From NCBI RefSeq assembly GCF_001494595.1, contig NZ_LN929907.1, positions 310,001-374,000 of the forward strand: a stretch of DNA of 64,000 nucleotides, read 5' to 3'. This document shows positions 7,715 through 16,506 of this stretch, in pieces. Made by a program: the position numbers and the translations under genes. Each line of letters opens with the position of its first letter. Position 1 is the first letter of the stretch. The notes below the pieces were generated by a model. The model made no database searches. It was not told where the DNA came from and worked only from the letters and a program-made list of their open reading frames with translations. Origin of the DNA: Mycobacterium sp. M26 (GTDB lineage Bacteria > Actinomycetota > Actinomycetes > Mycobacteriales > Mycobacteriaceae).

Positions 7715-9072
7715 TCGTAGTCCAGGTCCAACACCGGGGTGGGTCGACGGAACCCGCGAGTGACCACCAGCAGCCACACGAAACCGATTGCCAGCCAGAT
7801 CAATCCGATGGTGAGCGCGGTTCCCGACAGGCTGGTCCACAGCCATGCGGTGAGCAGGAAGCCGATCACCGGCGCGATCAGGTTCAGCAGGATGTTGCGC
7901 TCACGCATGTCGACGAAGTAGTGCTTGATCACCGACAGGTTGACCACCGAGAAGGCAACCAGCGCACCGAAACTGACGACGGAGGCCAGGACTGCCAGGT
8001 CGATCCAGATCGCGAGCAGCGAGATGGCGCTGACGACGAGGATGGCATACACCGGCGTGCTGTACTTGGCCGACACATGCCCGAACACCTTGCGGGGCAG
8101 GATGCCGTCGCGGCCCATCGCGTACAGAATGCGGGCCACCGACGCCTGCGAGGTCAGCGCCGAACCGAGAGCACCGGCCACATAGGCCGCAGTGAAGAAC
8201 GTGTTCACGAACGAGCCGCCCGCGGCCAGCATCACGTCGGTCGACCCGGTGTCCACACTGGCGAACTGATTGGACGGGAAGACCAGCTGCGACACGTAGG
8301 ACAGCAGGATGAAGATGATCCCCGAGACGATGGTCGCGATCATGATCGCCTGCGGCACTGTGCGTCTCGCGTCGCGAGCCTCCTCGGACAGCGTGGAGAC
8401 AGCGTCGAAGCCGAGGAACGACAGACACAGGATGGCCGCGCCGGCCAGGATCGGGCCCACACCGCCGGCGGTGCCGTCACCGGTGAACGGCGCCAGCAGA
8501 TCGACGGTTCCGTAGCCGGTGGTCTTGGCGATGGCCAGCGCGACGAACACCACGATGAAGATCGTCTGGATCGCGATGATGAGGAAGTTGGCCCGCGCGA
8601 CGGAGACGATGCCGATGATGTTGAGCACCGTGACGATCGCGATCGACGCCAGGACGATGGCCCACGCCGGGAGAGCGGGCAACGCAGCGTTCAGGTAGAG
8701 CCCGATGACCAAGTAGTTCAGCATCGGCAGAAACAGGTAGTCGAGCAGCAGCGACCAGCCCGCCAAGAAGCCGGCGGGAGCCCCGAAGGTGCGTTGGGTG
8801 TAGGTGTAGGCCGAACCGGCGACCGGGATGGCTGCTGCCATCCGCGCATACGAAAGTGCGGTGAAGACCATCGTGATGAGCGTGACGACATAGGCCAATG
8901 GCAGTCGGCCACCGGAGGTTTCGGTGACGATGCCGTAGGTGGTGAACACGGTCAGCGGGACCATGTACACCAGGCCGAACAGCACCAGCGACGGCAGGCC
9001 GAGTGCGCGCTGCAGGTGGCCTTCCTCCTCGAAGAGCGGATTGGCCGCTGAGGAGTTGGTAGGAACGGTCAT
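7711..9072 (-). CDS. APC-superfamily amino acid/amine permease
   Basis: A 453-residue integral membrane protein with about 12 hydrophobic helices. The N-terminal PSLVLFGLVYMVPLTVF and the helix with IPVAGSAYTYTQRTFG are hallmarks of the APC family, as is SFLGFDAVSTLSEEARD. The ATG at 9072 is chosen; a longer frame upstream runs antiparallel to unrelated sequence. It likely imports an amino acid, polyamine or related nitrogen compound that the neighbouring nitrilase and amidohydrolase process. It sits 13 bp downstream of the amidohydrolase gene and is coupled by GTGA overlap to the DUF2071 gene. Confidence 0.88.
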   Translation of the reverse strand: MTVPTNSSAANPLFEEEGHLQRALGLPSLVLFGLVYMVPLTVFTTYGIVTETSGGRLPLAYVVTLITMVFTALSYARMAAAIPVAGSAYTYTQRTFGAPAGFLAGWSLLLDYLFLPMLNYLVIGLYLNAALPALPAWAIVLASIAIVTVLNIIGIVSVARANFLIIAIQTIFIVVFVALAIAKTTGYGTVDLLAPFTGDGTAGGVGPILAGAAILCLSFLGFDAVSTLSEEARDARRTVPQAIMIATIVSGIIFILLSYVSQLVFPSNQFASVDTGSTDVMLAAGGSFVNTFFTAAYVAGALGSALTSQASVARILYAMGRDGILPRKVFGHVSAKYSTPVYAILVVSAISLLAIWIDLAVLASVVSFGALVAFSVVNLSVIKHYFVDMRERNILLNLIAPVIGFLLTAWLWTSLSGTALTIGLIWLAIGFVWLLVVTRGFRRPTPVLDLDYE

Positions 9073-9085
9073 GGGCGGGCTTTCT

Positions 9086-10738
9086 CTAGTTGGTGCTGGT
9101 GTAGACGAGGGCGCCACGCAGGTACGTGGCGCGCACGGGGAGTGCGGGGAGTTGCAGCGCGGGGGTGCTGCGCGGGTCGGCGCCGAGCCAGACCAGATCG
9201 GCACTGGCTCCGGGAACGATGCGTCCCCAATTGCCCTCGGCGAACGCTTGATACGCCACCGCCCCGGTGTACGACGAGAGGGCGAGATCGATCGGGACGA
9301 TCTCGTGCGGGGTCCAGCCGCCTTCGGGCTCGCCTTCGGCGGTGCGCCGCGATACCGCGACGGCGATACCGTCCAGTGGCGCGCCGGAGGACACCGGCCA
9401 GTCCGAGCCGAACGCCAGCGCCGCCCCGGTGTCATGCAGGGTGCGCATCTGGTACTGCCGGTCGGCGCGCTCCACCCCGAGGCGCGGGATGGTGAGCACC
9501 GTCATCAGCGCGTCCATCTGGGCCCACAGCGGTTGCATGTTGGGGATCACGCCGAGTGCCGAGAAGCGCTTGAGGTCGGCCTCGTCGACCAACTGGACGT
9601 GCGCGATGACCGGGCGGCGGTCGCGGGATCCGTTGCGCTCCTGGACATATTCGATGGCGTCGAGGGCTTGGCGGACGGCGGCGTCACCGATGGCGTGGAT
9701 GTGGATCTGCAACCCGAGTTCGTCGACCCGCTGCGCAGCCTGCGCCAGCGAGTCGCCCTCCCACGTCCGCATGCCCACGTTATCCCCCGAGTCGCTTCGC
9801 TCCTGCCCGCCGTGACTGTGCAGACCCGAGCAGTACGGCGCCAGCAAGGCACCGGTCTCGTTCTCCACCACACCGTCGGCGAAGAACTTCACCGTGTTGG
9901 CCGTCAGCAGCGGCGAGCCGAGAGCCTCGACCGCACGCCGCGATTCGGCATACTGCTCGACCTGGGAGTCGAAGTGCCGGGGATCGGCATACAGGGCGAG
10001 GTTGAACCGCATCCGCAAGGCGCCCTGCTGCGCCGCCGCGACATAGGTGGCGACGTCCTGCGGTTCCACCCAGGCGTCCTGCACCCACGTCACGCCGAAC
10101 GGCAGGTAGTAGTCAGCCGCAGTGCCGAGTGCGGCGATGCGCTGCGCTTCGTCGCGGGGCGGCATCACGGCCGTCACCAAATCGGTTGCGCCCCACTCCC
10201 GCAGCGTGCCCAGCACAGAGCCATCCGGCCGGTGCGGAATCTCGCCGAGAGCCGGGTCCGGGGTATCCGGGGTGATGCCCGCGCGGTTGAGTGCCTCGGT
10301 GTTGACCCACATGGTGTGGTAGTCCCAGGCGCGCAGTGCCACCGGGCGGTCGGGCACCACCGAGTCCAGCCAGCGCGCGTCGAAGAGCCCACCCGGAGCC
10401 AGGCTCCCGTCGTAGGAGGCGCCGACGATCCATTCGTCGTCGGGATGCTCGTCGGCGTACTTCTTGACCGCGGCGAGGATTTCGTCGACCGACGTGCAGG
10501 GCCGCACCGCCGGGCCGGCGGCCTCGAGCCCACCGTAGAGCGGATGGGCGTGCCCGTCGCCGAAGGACGGCATGAGGAACCCGCCGTCGAGATCGACTGT
10601 CTGGCAGTCTATTCCGGAGGCTTGCTCGCGGGCCTCGTCGCCCAGCGCGCGGACCACGCCGTCGACCACCAGAAGGGCATCGGACTCCGCACCGGTGCCG
10701 GTCCATACCAGTCCGCCGGTGAACAGGGTTGCACTCAC
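9086..10738 (-). CDS. YtcJ-like amidohydrolase family protein
   Basis: A 550-residue metal-dependent hydrolase starting at GTG 10738, coupled to the nitrilase stop in GTGA. The first metal motif is DGHAH (H63 and H65), and further ligands are seen in HIHAIGDAAV and the later FGSDWPVSSGAP with the catalytic Asp. The layout matches the YtcJ/NfdA group, which includes N-substituted formamide deformylases. These release amines from amides, which agrees with the nitrilase and amine permease in the same operon. The exact substrate is unknown. Confidence 0.87.
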   Translation of the reverse strand: MSATLFTGGLVWTGTGAESDALLVVDGVVRALGDEAREQASGIDCQTVDLDGGFLMPSFGDGHAHPLYGGLEAAGPAVRPCTSVDEILAAVKKYADEHPDDEWIVGASYDGSLAPGGLFDARWLDSVVPDRPVALRAWDYHTMWVNTEALNRAGITPDTPDPALGEIPHRPDGSVLGTLREWGATDLVTAVMPPRDEAQRIAALGTAADYYLPFGVTWVQDAWVEPQDVATYVAAAQQGALRMRFNLALYADPRHFDSQVEQYAESRRAVEALGSPLLTANTVKFFADGVVENETGALLAPYCSGLHSHGGQERSDSGDNVGMRTWEGDSLAQAAQRVDELGLQIHIHAIGDAAVRQALDAIEYVQERNGSRDRRPVIAHVQLVDEADLKRFSALGVIPNMQPLWAQMDALMTVLTIPRLGVERADRQYQMRTLHDTGAALAFGSDWPVSSGAPLDGIAVAVSRRTAEGEPEGGWTPHEIVPIDLALSSYTGAVAYQAFAEGNWGRIVPGASADLVWLGADPRSTPALQLPALPVRATYLRGALVYTSTN

Positions 10739-11715
10739 TTGACCACCGCCGTCGCGGCATGGCCGACGCCGTAAGGCTCCTCGGCGACCACCGGCCGGGT
10801 CAGACCCGCGTAGGTGTCGGGGCGGCGGGTCAACAGGAAGGGGAACAGTTCCAGCCAGTCGCGACGCTGGTCGAGATCGAGATCAGCCACCAGCACAGCT
10901 TCCTCGTTTCGGGGCGCTTGCACCAGGATTCGGCCATACGGGTCGGAGATGAACGACGATCCGTAGAAGCTCACCTTGCCCTCGTTACCGGTGCGGTTGG
11001 GCACCACCATGAACAGCCCGCTGTTGATGCCGTTGGCGACGATGACCTGCTGCCACAGCGGCCGGGTGTCGAAGTCCGGGAACACCGGTTCGGAGCCGAT
11101 GGCGGTGGGGTAGACGACGATCTCCGCACCCGCCAGTGAATAGCTGCGGGCGACTTCGGGGAACCACTCGTCCCAACAGGTCGGCATGCCGATGCGGGCG
11201 TCGAGACCCTCGGGTGCGTAGACCGGGTAGGGATCGACAGCCGGCCCCGCCCGGAAGTAGGTGTCTTCGTAGTAGCCGGCCGAGATCGGGATGTGCAGCT
11301 TGCGGGTGCGGCCGACGAGTTCGCCATCGGGGGAGACCAAGATCGCGGTGTTGAAGCCGAGGCCGTCAGCTTCCGGCGCCTTCTCGTACAGCGAGGCGTG
11401 CACGAAAATCCGGTTGGCCGTCGCGGCCGCGGCTGCGAGTTCGAACGTCGGGCCGTTGCGCAGGTCCTCGGCCAGTGCGGTCGGATCCGGCCCCGCCGGG
11501 GTATCGGCGGGGTAGCGCAGCAGGGTGATCTCGGGCAGGAACACCACCTGGGCGCCGTGGTCAGCAGCCTGATCGATGCCGGCTCGCAGCGCGGCGACCA
11601 GTTCGGTGCGATCGGAACGCCAGTGGTGCTGGACGAGGCCGACCCGCAGCGGGGTCCGATGCGATGGCGCCGACCGGGACAGCGGCTCCAGCGCCGGGGA
11701 GGTGAGAGTGATCAT
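10735..11715 (-). CDS. Nitrilase superfamily carbon-nitrogen hydrolase (N-carbamoylputrescine amidase-like)
   Basis: A 326-residue enzyme with the complete Glu-Lys-Cys triad: E62 (FLPEI), K139 (TRKLHIP) and C180 (GMPTCWDEWF). The context around Cys resembles AguB-type N-carbamoylputrescine amidases and beta-ureidopropionases, which hydrolyse carbamoylated amines to amine, CO2 and ammonia. It is the first gene of the minus-strand operon, just downstream of an AAACGAA/TTCGTTT inverted repeat, and its 3' end overlaps the amidohydrolase start. The substrate assignment is by family resemblance only. Confidence 0.85.
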   Translation of the reverse strand: MITLTSPALEPLSRSAPSHRTPLRVGLVQHHWRSDRTELVAALRAGIDQAADHGAQVVFLPEITLLRYPADTPAGPDPTALAEDLRNGPTFELAAAAATANRIFVHASLYEKAPEADGLGFNTAILVSPDGELVGRTRKLHIPISAGYYEDTYFRAGPAVDPYPVYAPEGLDARIGMPTCWDEWFPEVARSYSLAGAEIVVYPTAIGSEPVFPDFDTRPLWQQVIVANGINSGLFMVVPNRTGNEGKVSFYGSSFISDPYGRILVQAPRNEEAVLVADLDLDQRRDWLELFPFLLTRRPDTYAGLTRPVVAEEPYGVGHAATAVVK

Positions 11716-11725
11716 CAGACTCCTA

Positions 11726-11744
11726 AAACGAATGAAGTTCGTTT
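11726..11744. promoter_or_regulatory. Inverted repeat operator before the nitrilase operon
   Basis: Arms AAACGAA (11726-11732) and TTCGTTT (11738-11744) flank TGAAG. The site begins 10 bp upstream of the nitrilase start and lies in the gap shared with the divergent TetR gene, so it is the likely TetR operator. Confidence 0.6.
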
Positions 11745-11791
11745 AGTGTGAACTGACTCATACTTCTGCGCAATAGGAAGGGGGAAATTTC

Positions 11792-12394
11792 ATGGGTCGA
11801 CCACCTGTACCGCTGTTGTCCACCGACCGGATCGCGGCGGCCGCCATGGATCTGGTCAACGCGACGGGGGGCTTCACCATCCCGGAGCTGGCGCGGAAAC
11901 TGCAGGTCAGCCCGTCATCGTTGTACAACCACGTGACCGGCCGCGACCAGATCGTCGAGCTGCTGCGCGAGCGGGCGATGTCGGAAGTGCAGCTCCCGGA
12001 GGACTCGCCGGATCGGCCGTGGACCGACGTGGTCGCCGATATTGCGCGGTCCTACCGGCGCAGTTTCGCGCGCTATCCGAATCTGATCCCGATGCTGACG
12101 GCCTACCAGGTCAACAGCACCGATGCGATCCGGATGTACAACGCGCTCGCGGTGACGCTGAAGCGAGCCGGGTTCGACCCGACCGACACGCTGCGGACGA
12201 TCACCTTGGTGGATTCCTTCGTCCTCGGGTCCGCATTAGACGTTGCCGCACCGGACGAACCGTGGCACGCCGGCGATGACGTCAGCCCGGAGTTCGCGGC
12301 GGCGCTGGCTACCGGTATGGGTAAGGCGGATCGGGCCGATGACGCCTTCGAGTACGGACTTGCCGTGCTCCTGCGCGGGCTCTCGGCGCAGTGA
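11792..12394 (+). CDS. TetR-family regulator of the nitrilase/amidohydrolase operon
   Basis: A 200-residue protein with GGAAGGGGG upstream of ATG 11792. The N-terminal DNA-binding domain is short and of the TetR-class type: IAAAAMDLVNATGGFTIPEL then ARKLQVSPSSLYNHV as the recognition helix. The remainder fits the C-terminal TetR_C ligand domain with LVDSFVLGSAL. It is divergent from the nitrilase operon with a 19-bp inverted repeat between them, which suggests local repression. The inducer is presumably a substrate of that pathway, which is an inference. Confidence 0.85.
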   Translation: MGRPPVPLLSTDRIAAAAMDLVNATGGFTIPELARKLQVSPSSLYNHVTGRDQIVELLRERAMSEVQLPEDSPDRPWTDVVADIARSYRRSFARYPNLIPMLTAYQVNSTDAIRMYNALAVTLKRAGFDPTDTLRTITLVDSFVLGSALDVAAPDEPWHAGDDVSPEFAAALATGMGKADRADDAFEYGLAVLLRGLSAQ

Positions 12395-12456
12395 AATATC
12401 ACAGAGTCCTACGCGTTAAGCTGGCGGCGCACTAGCGCTACGGACAAGGACCCCCG

Positions 12457-13239
12457 GTGACCGAACGTGATGCGGCCGATCTGCCACTCGGCGAAGCGGT
12501 GTTCCGGCGAATCCGGTCCGACATCGTGGCCTGCCGTCTGACTCCAGGACAGCGTCTCACTGAGCGCGGTCTGGCCGCGGAGTTGGGGATGGGAGTCTCG
12601 CCGGTCCGCGATGCGCTGACCCGGCTCGACCATGAGGGCCTGGTCCGGACGATCCCCCGCAAGGGCTACCAGGTGTCGCCGCTGACCATCAAGTCCGTCG
12701 ACGAGTTGTTCGACTTCTGGGCGCTGATCGGCCCCGAACTCGTCCGGCGCGGCGTGGCAGCGATGACCGACGACCACGTCGCGCACACTTTCGAATTCGG
12801 CAGGGAGATCACAGAACTCACCACCCAGGACGGAACCGGCCGGGACGCGGCGCTGCGTGGCGTCGAGGCGGCGGGCAAGCTGTTCGACCTGTTGGCCGAA
12901 GCCTCGGACAACCGCTACCTGATCGACGCGCACCGCCGCGTCAGCGGTGAGGTGCTGCGCGTCTGGACGTTGGTCATCGACTCTGAATTGGCCGATACCG
13001 GACAGCGGGTGGCGGCCCTTGGCGAGATCCGCGACGCGATGGTCCGGCGTGATGCCGACGCCGCGGCGGAGCTGATGCGCCGCCACATCGACCAATCTCA
13101 CAACCGAGTACTGCGCACCTTGGCGCGGTGGCCCTCGGTGATCACCTCCGAGGTGGTGCCGCTAGCGGTCAGTGCTGGCCGGCCGGCGGCGCCATCATCG
13201 CGGCGACCTGCCCGGCCATCGACTCCAGCGCCTGGGTGA
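12457..13239 (+). CDS. GntR-family regulator with FCD domain
   Basis: A 260-residue protein starting at GTG 12457. The winged helix (about 10-75) shows LGEAVFRRIRSDIVACRLTPG and LTERGLAAELGMGVSPVRDALTRL, typical of GntR/FadR regulators. The FCD ligand domain follows, with helical segments and a His at MRRHIDQSHNR. The last roughly 25 residues, rich in Arg, Pro and Ser, run antiparallel inside the 3' end of the convergent MBL gene (71-bp overlap). They look like read-through after loss of an original stop. It may regulate the neighbouring MBL and decarboxylase genes. Confidence 0.83.
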   Translation: MTERDAADLPLGEAVFRRIRSDIVACRLTPGQRLTERGLAAELGMGVSPVRDALTRLDHEGLVRTIPRKGYQVSPLTIKSVDELFDFWALIGPELVRRGVAAMTDDHVAHTFEFGREITELTTQDGTGRDAALRGVEAAGKLFDLLAEASDNRYLIDAHRRVSGEVLRVWTLVIDSELADTGQRVAALGEIRDAMVRRDADAAAELMRRHIDQSHNRVLRTLARWPSVITSEVVPLAVSAGRPAAPSSRRPARPSTPAPG

Positions 13240-14152
13240 GGTCGCGGTAGGGGATCTCGGGATCCCGTTCGTGATACACGGCGCTGACCACGACCGGCAG
13301 TGTCACGATCGCCAGCGGGTACTTGTCGACGTTGATGCGGGCCGCCGCCTCGTCGACGGGAACGCCCTGGTCATAGAGCGCTGAGGCGCGCTCGTAGATG
13401 TAGGACCAGAACTCGGTCGCGAAGTCGATCGCCGAGGTGATCGCCGTGCCGCGCAGGACCGGGCCGTGGCCCGCGACGACGGTGTCCGCGCCGAACCCCC
13501 TGATCCGCTCCAGCGCGGTGATCCAGTGCGAGATCGACCCGGACCAGGTGACCTTGACGATGTCGCGGGTCAGCAGGTCGCCCGCGAACAACACCTTCTG
13601 CTCGGGGAGGTAGGCGATCGCATCGCCGACGGTGTGTGCGGGCCCGAGTTCGTGCAACTGCACCTCGATGCCGCCGACGCGGATCTCTTTCTCGCCGCAG
13701 AACGTGGTGTCCGCCGGCCGCACCCGGACCGGGTGGAAGTCGAACTCCTGCGCCAGCGGCGCGAGCGGATGCAGCACCGAGTCGGGGCGCTGGCTGTCGG
13801 CGAACAGCGAGGCGGTTAGGTCGGCATGTTCCTGAGTCATCAGCGTGCTGGCGGCCTCGGTGACGACGACCTCGGCGTCGGCGGGGAACAGTTGGTTGCC
13901 GAAGATGTGGTCGCCGTCGCTGTGAGTGTTGAACACGTAGCGCACCGGCGAGCCCGCGGTGACCGAGCCGATGGCGTCCACCATCTCCTGCGCGTGCGCC
14001 ACATCGTAGAGGGTGTCGATGACCATGGTCTCGCCCTTGCCGACGACGAGTCCGGCGTTGGCCAGGCCGAAGGCCTCGCTGCCGGAGAGGAACACGTGGG
14101 CACCGCCACCGATGTCGTGCAGGCCCTTGTCGAATCCGATCTCAGTTGCCAT
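13169..14152 (-). CDS. MBL-fold metallo-hydrolase
   Basis: A 327-residue protein. The metal site motif THSDGDHIFGN gives H77, D79, D81 and H82, a variant of HxHxDH in which the second His is Asp. Downstream ligands are in GPAHTVGD, LFAGDLL and VAGHGPV. This pattern is common in the glyoxalase II-like and alkyl-sulfatase-like branch of MBL proteins. The substrate cannot be deduced. The gene overlaps the upstream carboxymuconolactone decarboxylase-like gene by 11 bp, suggesting an operon, and the convergent FCD regulator by 71 bp. Confidence 0.82.
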   Translation of the reverse strand: MATEIGFDKGLHDIGGGAHVFLSGSEAFGLANAGLVVGKGETMVIDTLYDVAHAQEMVDAIGSVTAGSPVRYVFNTHSDGDHIFGNQLFPADAEVVVTEAASTLMTQEHADLTASLFADSQRPDSVLHPLAPLAQEFDFHPVRVRPADTTFCGEKEIRVGGIEVQLHELGPAHTVGDAIAYLPEQKVLFAGDLLTRDIVKVTWSGSISHWITALERIRGFGADTVVAGHGPVLRGTAITSAIDFATEFWSYIYERASALYDQGVPVDEAAARINVDKYPLAIVTLPVVVSAVYHERDPEIPYRDLTQALESMAGQVAAMMAPPAGQH

Positions 14153-14675
14153 GGGCTGCAGTGCCTTTCATGGATGTAGGCGCCTCGGGCTCGATGCCCA
14201 GGGTCTTGATGAACAGGGCGGTCATCACATAGTGGCCCACCAGAAGGACGATCTCGGCCACCTGCTCATCGGAGTAGTGGCGGCTGATCTCGGTGGTGTC
14301 GGGTGCCGGTCCGGATACGCCCCCGACCACGTCGTCGACGAATCGCATCAGGGCATCCAATGACGCCGTGCCCACCGAGGTCGACCCGGCGAGCACCCGG
14401 TCGACGGTGTCTTCGGCCGCCCCGACTGCCAGGGCGATCGGCCGGTGGTGGAAGACCTCGTAGCGGGCCGCGGTGAGTGCGCCGACCCGAAGGATGATCA
14501 GCTCGCGGACGTCCGGCGGCAGCCAGCCGTCCTGAAAGGACAGGCCGAAGGACAGGTAGGGCGCAGCGCTGGACTTCGTGAGCACCAGGCCACGGCTCAG
14601 GTTCAGCGGAAACCCGTCATAGAAGGCCCGCTGCTCCGGAGTCATGTCGGCGGGAGCCGGAAGAACAAAGCCCAT
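14142..14675 (-). CDS. Carboxymuconolactone decarboxylase family protein
   Basis: A 177-residue all-helical protein. LPPDVRELIILRVGALTAARYEVFHHRPIA matches the CMD fold region with the conserved Glu and His but without the CxxC of AhpD-type peroxidases. A second helical repeat follows with YSDEQVAEIVLLVGHYVMTAL. Proteins of this type accompany aromatic or steroid degradation clusters and often lack a proven reaction. It is translated just ahead of the MBL gene and overlaps it by 11 bp. Confidence 0.82.
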   Translation of the reverse strand: MGFVLPAPADMTPEQRAFYDGFPLNLSRGLVLTKSSAAPYLSFGLSFQDGWLPPDVRELIILRVGALTAARYEVFHHRPIALAVGAAEDTVDRVLAGSTSVGTASLDALMRFVDDVVGGVSGPAPDTTEISRHYSDEQVAEIVLLVGHYVMTALFIKTLGIEPEAPTSMKGTAAHGN

Positions 14676-14743
14676 GGGCGAGCACCCCTTCGTGACCGCA
14701 GAACGTCACGTCAGTAAAACATCACAGACCGCTGTGTGCAATA

Positions 14744-15715
14744 TCAGTTCTCGTCGGCGCTGGGCGTCGGGGTCTTGCGCTCCCGCTTGCGGCGGTAGAG
14801 ATCCTCGTCGGCGGCGGCCAGCAGCGGAGTCAGATCGTCGGAACCCTCGAACGTCCCGCAGGCGATTCCGGCGGTGACGCGGACTGGGCCGCTGGCCAAG
14901 GTCGTGGCGACCTCGGATGCGCTCTCGATGTCGTAGCCGCTGAGAAGGACAACGAATTCATCGCCGCCGAGCCGGCCGATGATGGCATCGCGGGGAATCT
15001 GGGCTTGCCACCGGCGGGCGAGGTCGACGAGGACGGTGTCACCGGCGTCGTGGCCGTCGTTGTCGTTGATGATCTTGAAGTCGTCGAGGTCGAGAATGAT
15101 GACCGCCATCGGCTGACCGCGGGTACGGGTGCGCGAGGCCAGCGCCTGGGCCTGCCAGACCACGCCGGCGCGGTTCCATACCCCGGTGAGCGGGTCACGG
15201 TCGGCCGCATCGCGCAGTGCCGACTGGCTGATGCCGAACACCATGACCGCCCCGCCGATCGACAGGATGAACAGCACCGGCCACAGCAGTGGGGCCGGTT
15301 CGGGGGCACACAGCAACCCCACCGCCGCAGCGACGCCGATGATCACCACGTAGGCCCTGGTCACCGCCCGCGGATGCCAGGTCTGGACAAAGATCCCGAG
15401 GAACATCAGCGGGATCAGCGACCAGACCTGGGCTTCGAGGTGATGGTGAAAAAACAGCGCCACCACCGGCGCCGCACTGACGCACGTCAGGGCCGCGACA
15501 TAGCGCCACCCCGTCAGCGGCGAGCGGAGACAGAGGAGAACGCCGATGGCGGCCAGGCTCGCGGCGAACAGTTCGCCGCGAAAGTCGGTCTGGTGGGTGT
15601 CGCGGAACCAGGTGATCAATCCCAAGCAGTAGACACCGGCGAAGAACAGGCAGTAGGTGATGAGGATCCGGCGGCGTAGCACCAGCGGGCGCTCGCGCCC
15701 GGCGACCTGAGCCAT
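14744..15715 (-). CDS. Membrane-anchored diguanylate cyclase (GGDEF domain)
   Basis: A 323-residue protein. Residues 15-165 hold about six hydrophobic segments. A GGDEF domain fills the C-terminal half, with DPLTGVWNRAG at its start, DLDDFKIINDNDGHDAGD as the metal/substrate loop and an intact GGDEF signature in RLGGDEFVVL. The RxxD inhibitory site is not seen at its usual distance upstream. It should make cyclic di-GMP at the inner membrane in response to an unknown signal. Its ATG shares one base with the stop of the upstream YdeI-like gene (TGATG), so translation is coupled. Confidence 0.88.
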   Translation of the reverse strand: MAQVAGRERPLVLRRRILITYCLFFAGVYCLGLITWFRDTHQTDFRGELFAASLAAIGVLLCLRSPLTGWRYVAALTCVSAAPVVALFFHHHLEAQVWSLIPLMFLGIFVQTWHPRAVTRAYVVIIGVAAAVGLLCAPEPAPLLWPVLFILSIGGAVMVFGISQSALRDAADRDPLTGVWNRAGVVWQAQALASRTRTRGQPMAVIILDLDDFKIINDNDGHDAGDTVLVDLARRWQAQIPRDAIIGRLGGDEFVVLLSGYDIESASEVATTLASGPVRVTAGIACGTFEGSDDLTPLLAAADEDLYRRKRERKTPTPSADEN

Positions 15716-15981
15716 CAGGGCTTGCCGGTGCGCTCGCGGTGCTTACATCCTGGCCAGCAGCAGGGCCGGCGCTTGCCTTCCTCGAGTTCTTCCTGGGTGC
15801 ACCGGATGCGGCGTTCGCGCGTCTTCTGCTGTTTGGCGTCCTCGACCCAGCAGATGAACTCGTTGCGGCCCAACGGTGTGCAGTCTTTCCAGAGTTCCAG
15901 CGCGGTGACGTTGGCGAGCAACGCCTCACGAAGGTCTGGCGGCAGTGTGTGGACGACGCCCCCCGGCACCTGAGTGCTCAT
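15715..15981 (-). CDS. YdeI/OmpD-associated family protein
   Basis: An 88-residue protein starting at ATG 15981; a TTG nine bases upstream is less likely. The sequence LPPDLREALLANVTALELW, then GRNEFICWVEDAK and TRERRIR, is the standard YdeI/OmpD-associated pattern. Family members have been linked to bacteriocin or antimicrobial-peptide protection in a few species, but their mechanism is unsettled. The C-terminus ends with a short Cys/His cluster (CCWPGCKH) that could bind zinc. It is translationally coupled to the diguanylate cyclase downstream. Confidence 0.8.
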   Translation of the reverse strand: MSTQVPGGVVHTLPPDLREALLANVTALELWKDCTPLGRNEFICWVEDAKQQKTRERRIRCTQEELEEGKRRPCCWPGCKHRERTGKP

Positions 15982-16023
15982 GGGTTTCAACTCTATCCGG
16001 CAGGGTGCCGGGGCCGCGTCGTC

Positions 16024-16491
16024 CTACTGCAGCGGGATGTCGTGACCGATTCCCCGTTCGTTTTCGGGGCGCGGACCGAAGATACGGCGGTCGCCTTCGG
16101 AGATCGCCGTGTCGTTGATGCTGGCCTCGCGGCGCCGCATCAGTCCGCTGTCGTCGAACTCCCACAGCTCGTTGCCATAGCTTCGATACCACTGTCCGCC
16201 GGCGTCATGCCATTCGTACTGGAACCGCACCGCCATCCGGTTCTCGCGAAAGCCCCACAGACTCTTGCGCAAGGCGTAGTCCAGTTCGCGCTGCCATTTG
16301 GCGGTGAGGAATGCCACGATCTCCTCGCGGCCGGTGACGAACTGATCGCGGTTGCGCCACAACGAGTCTGGTGTGTACGCGAGGCTGACCCGATGCGGAT
16401 CGCGGGTGTTCCAGGCGTCCTCAGCTGCCTGGACCTTGCGGATCGCGGAGTCCAGATCGAACGGGGGAACCAGGGCGCTGGTGTTGGTCAT
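16024..16491 (-). CDS. DUF1348 / NTF2-like protein
   Basis: A 155-residue protein. AGGAAG just upstream supports ATG 16491 over the in-frame GTG at 16506. Features are [21 protein letters not shown], then [20 protein letters not shown] and [12 protein letters not shown], the strongly conserved DUF1348 sequence within the SnoaL/NTF2 fold. The function is unknown in the family. It lies 15 bp downstream of the AhpD-like gene, so the two form a likely pair with a possible role in oxidative or xenobiotic metabolism. Confidence 0.85.
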   Translation of the reverse strand: MTNTSALVPPFDLDSAIRKVQAAEDAWNTRDPHRVSLAYTPDSLWRNRDQFVTGREEIVAFLTAKWQRELDYALRKSLWGFRENRMAVRFQYEWHDAGGQWYRSYGNELWEFDDSGLMRRREASINDTAISEGDRRIFGPRPENERGIGHDIPLQ

Positions 16492-16506
16492 GGGTCTTCC
16501 TAGCAC

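Noticed and set aside
8939..10774. 611-residue open frame opposite the amidohydrolase
   Set aside because: Shadow frame; the minus-strand gene has intact HxH metal motifs and coupled overlaps.
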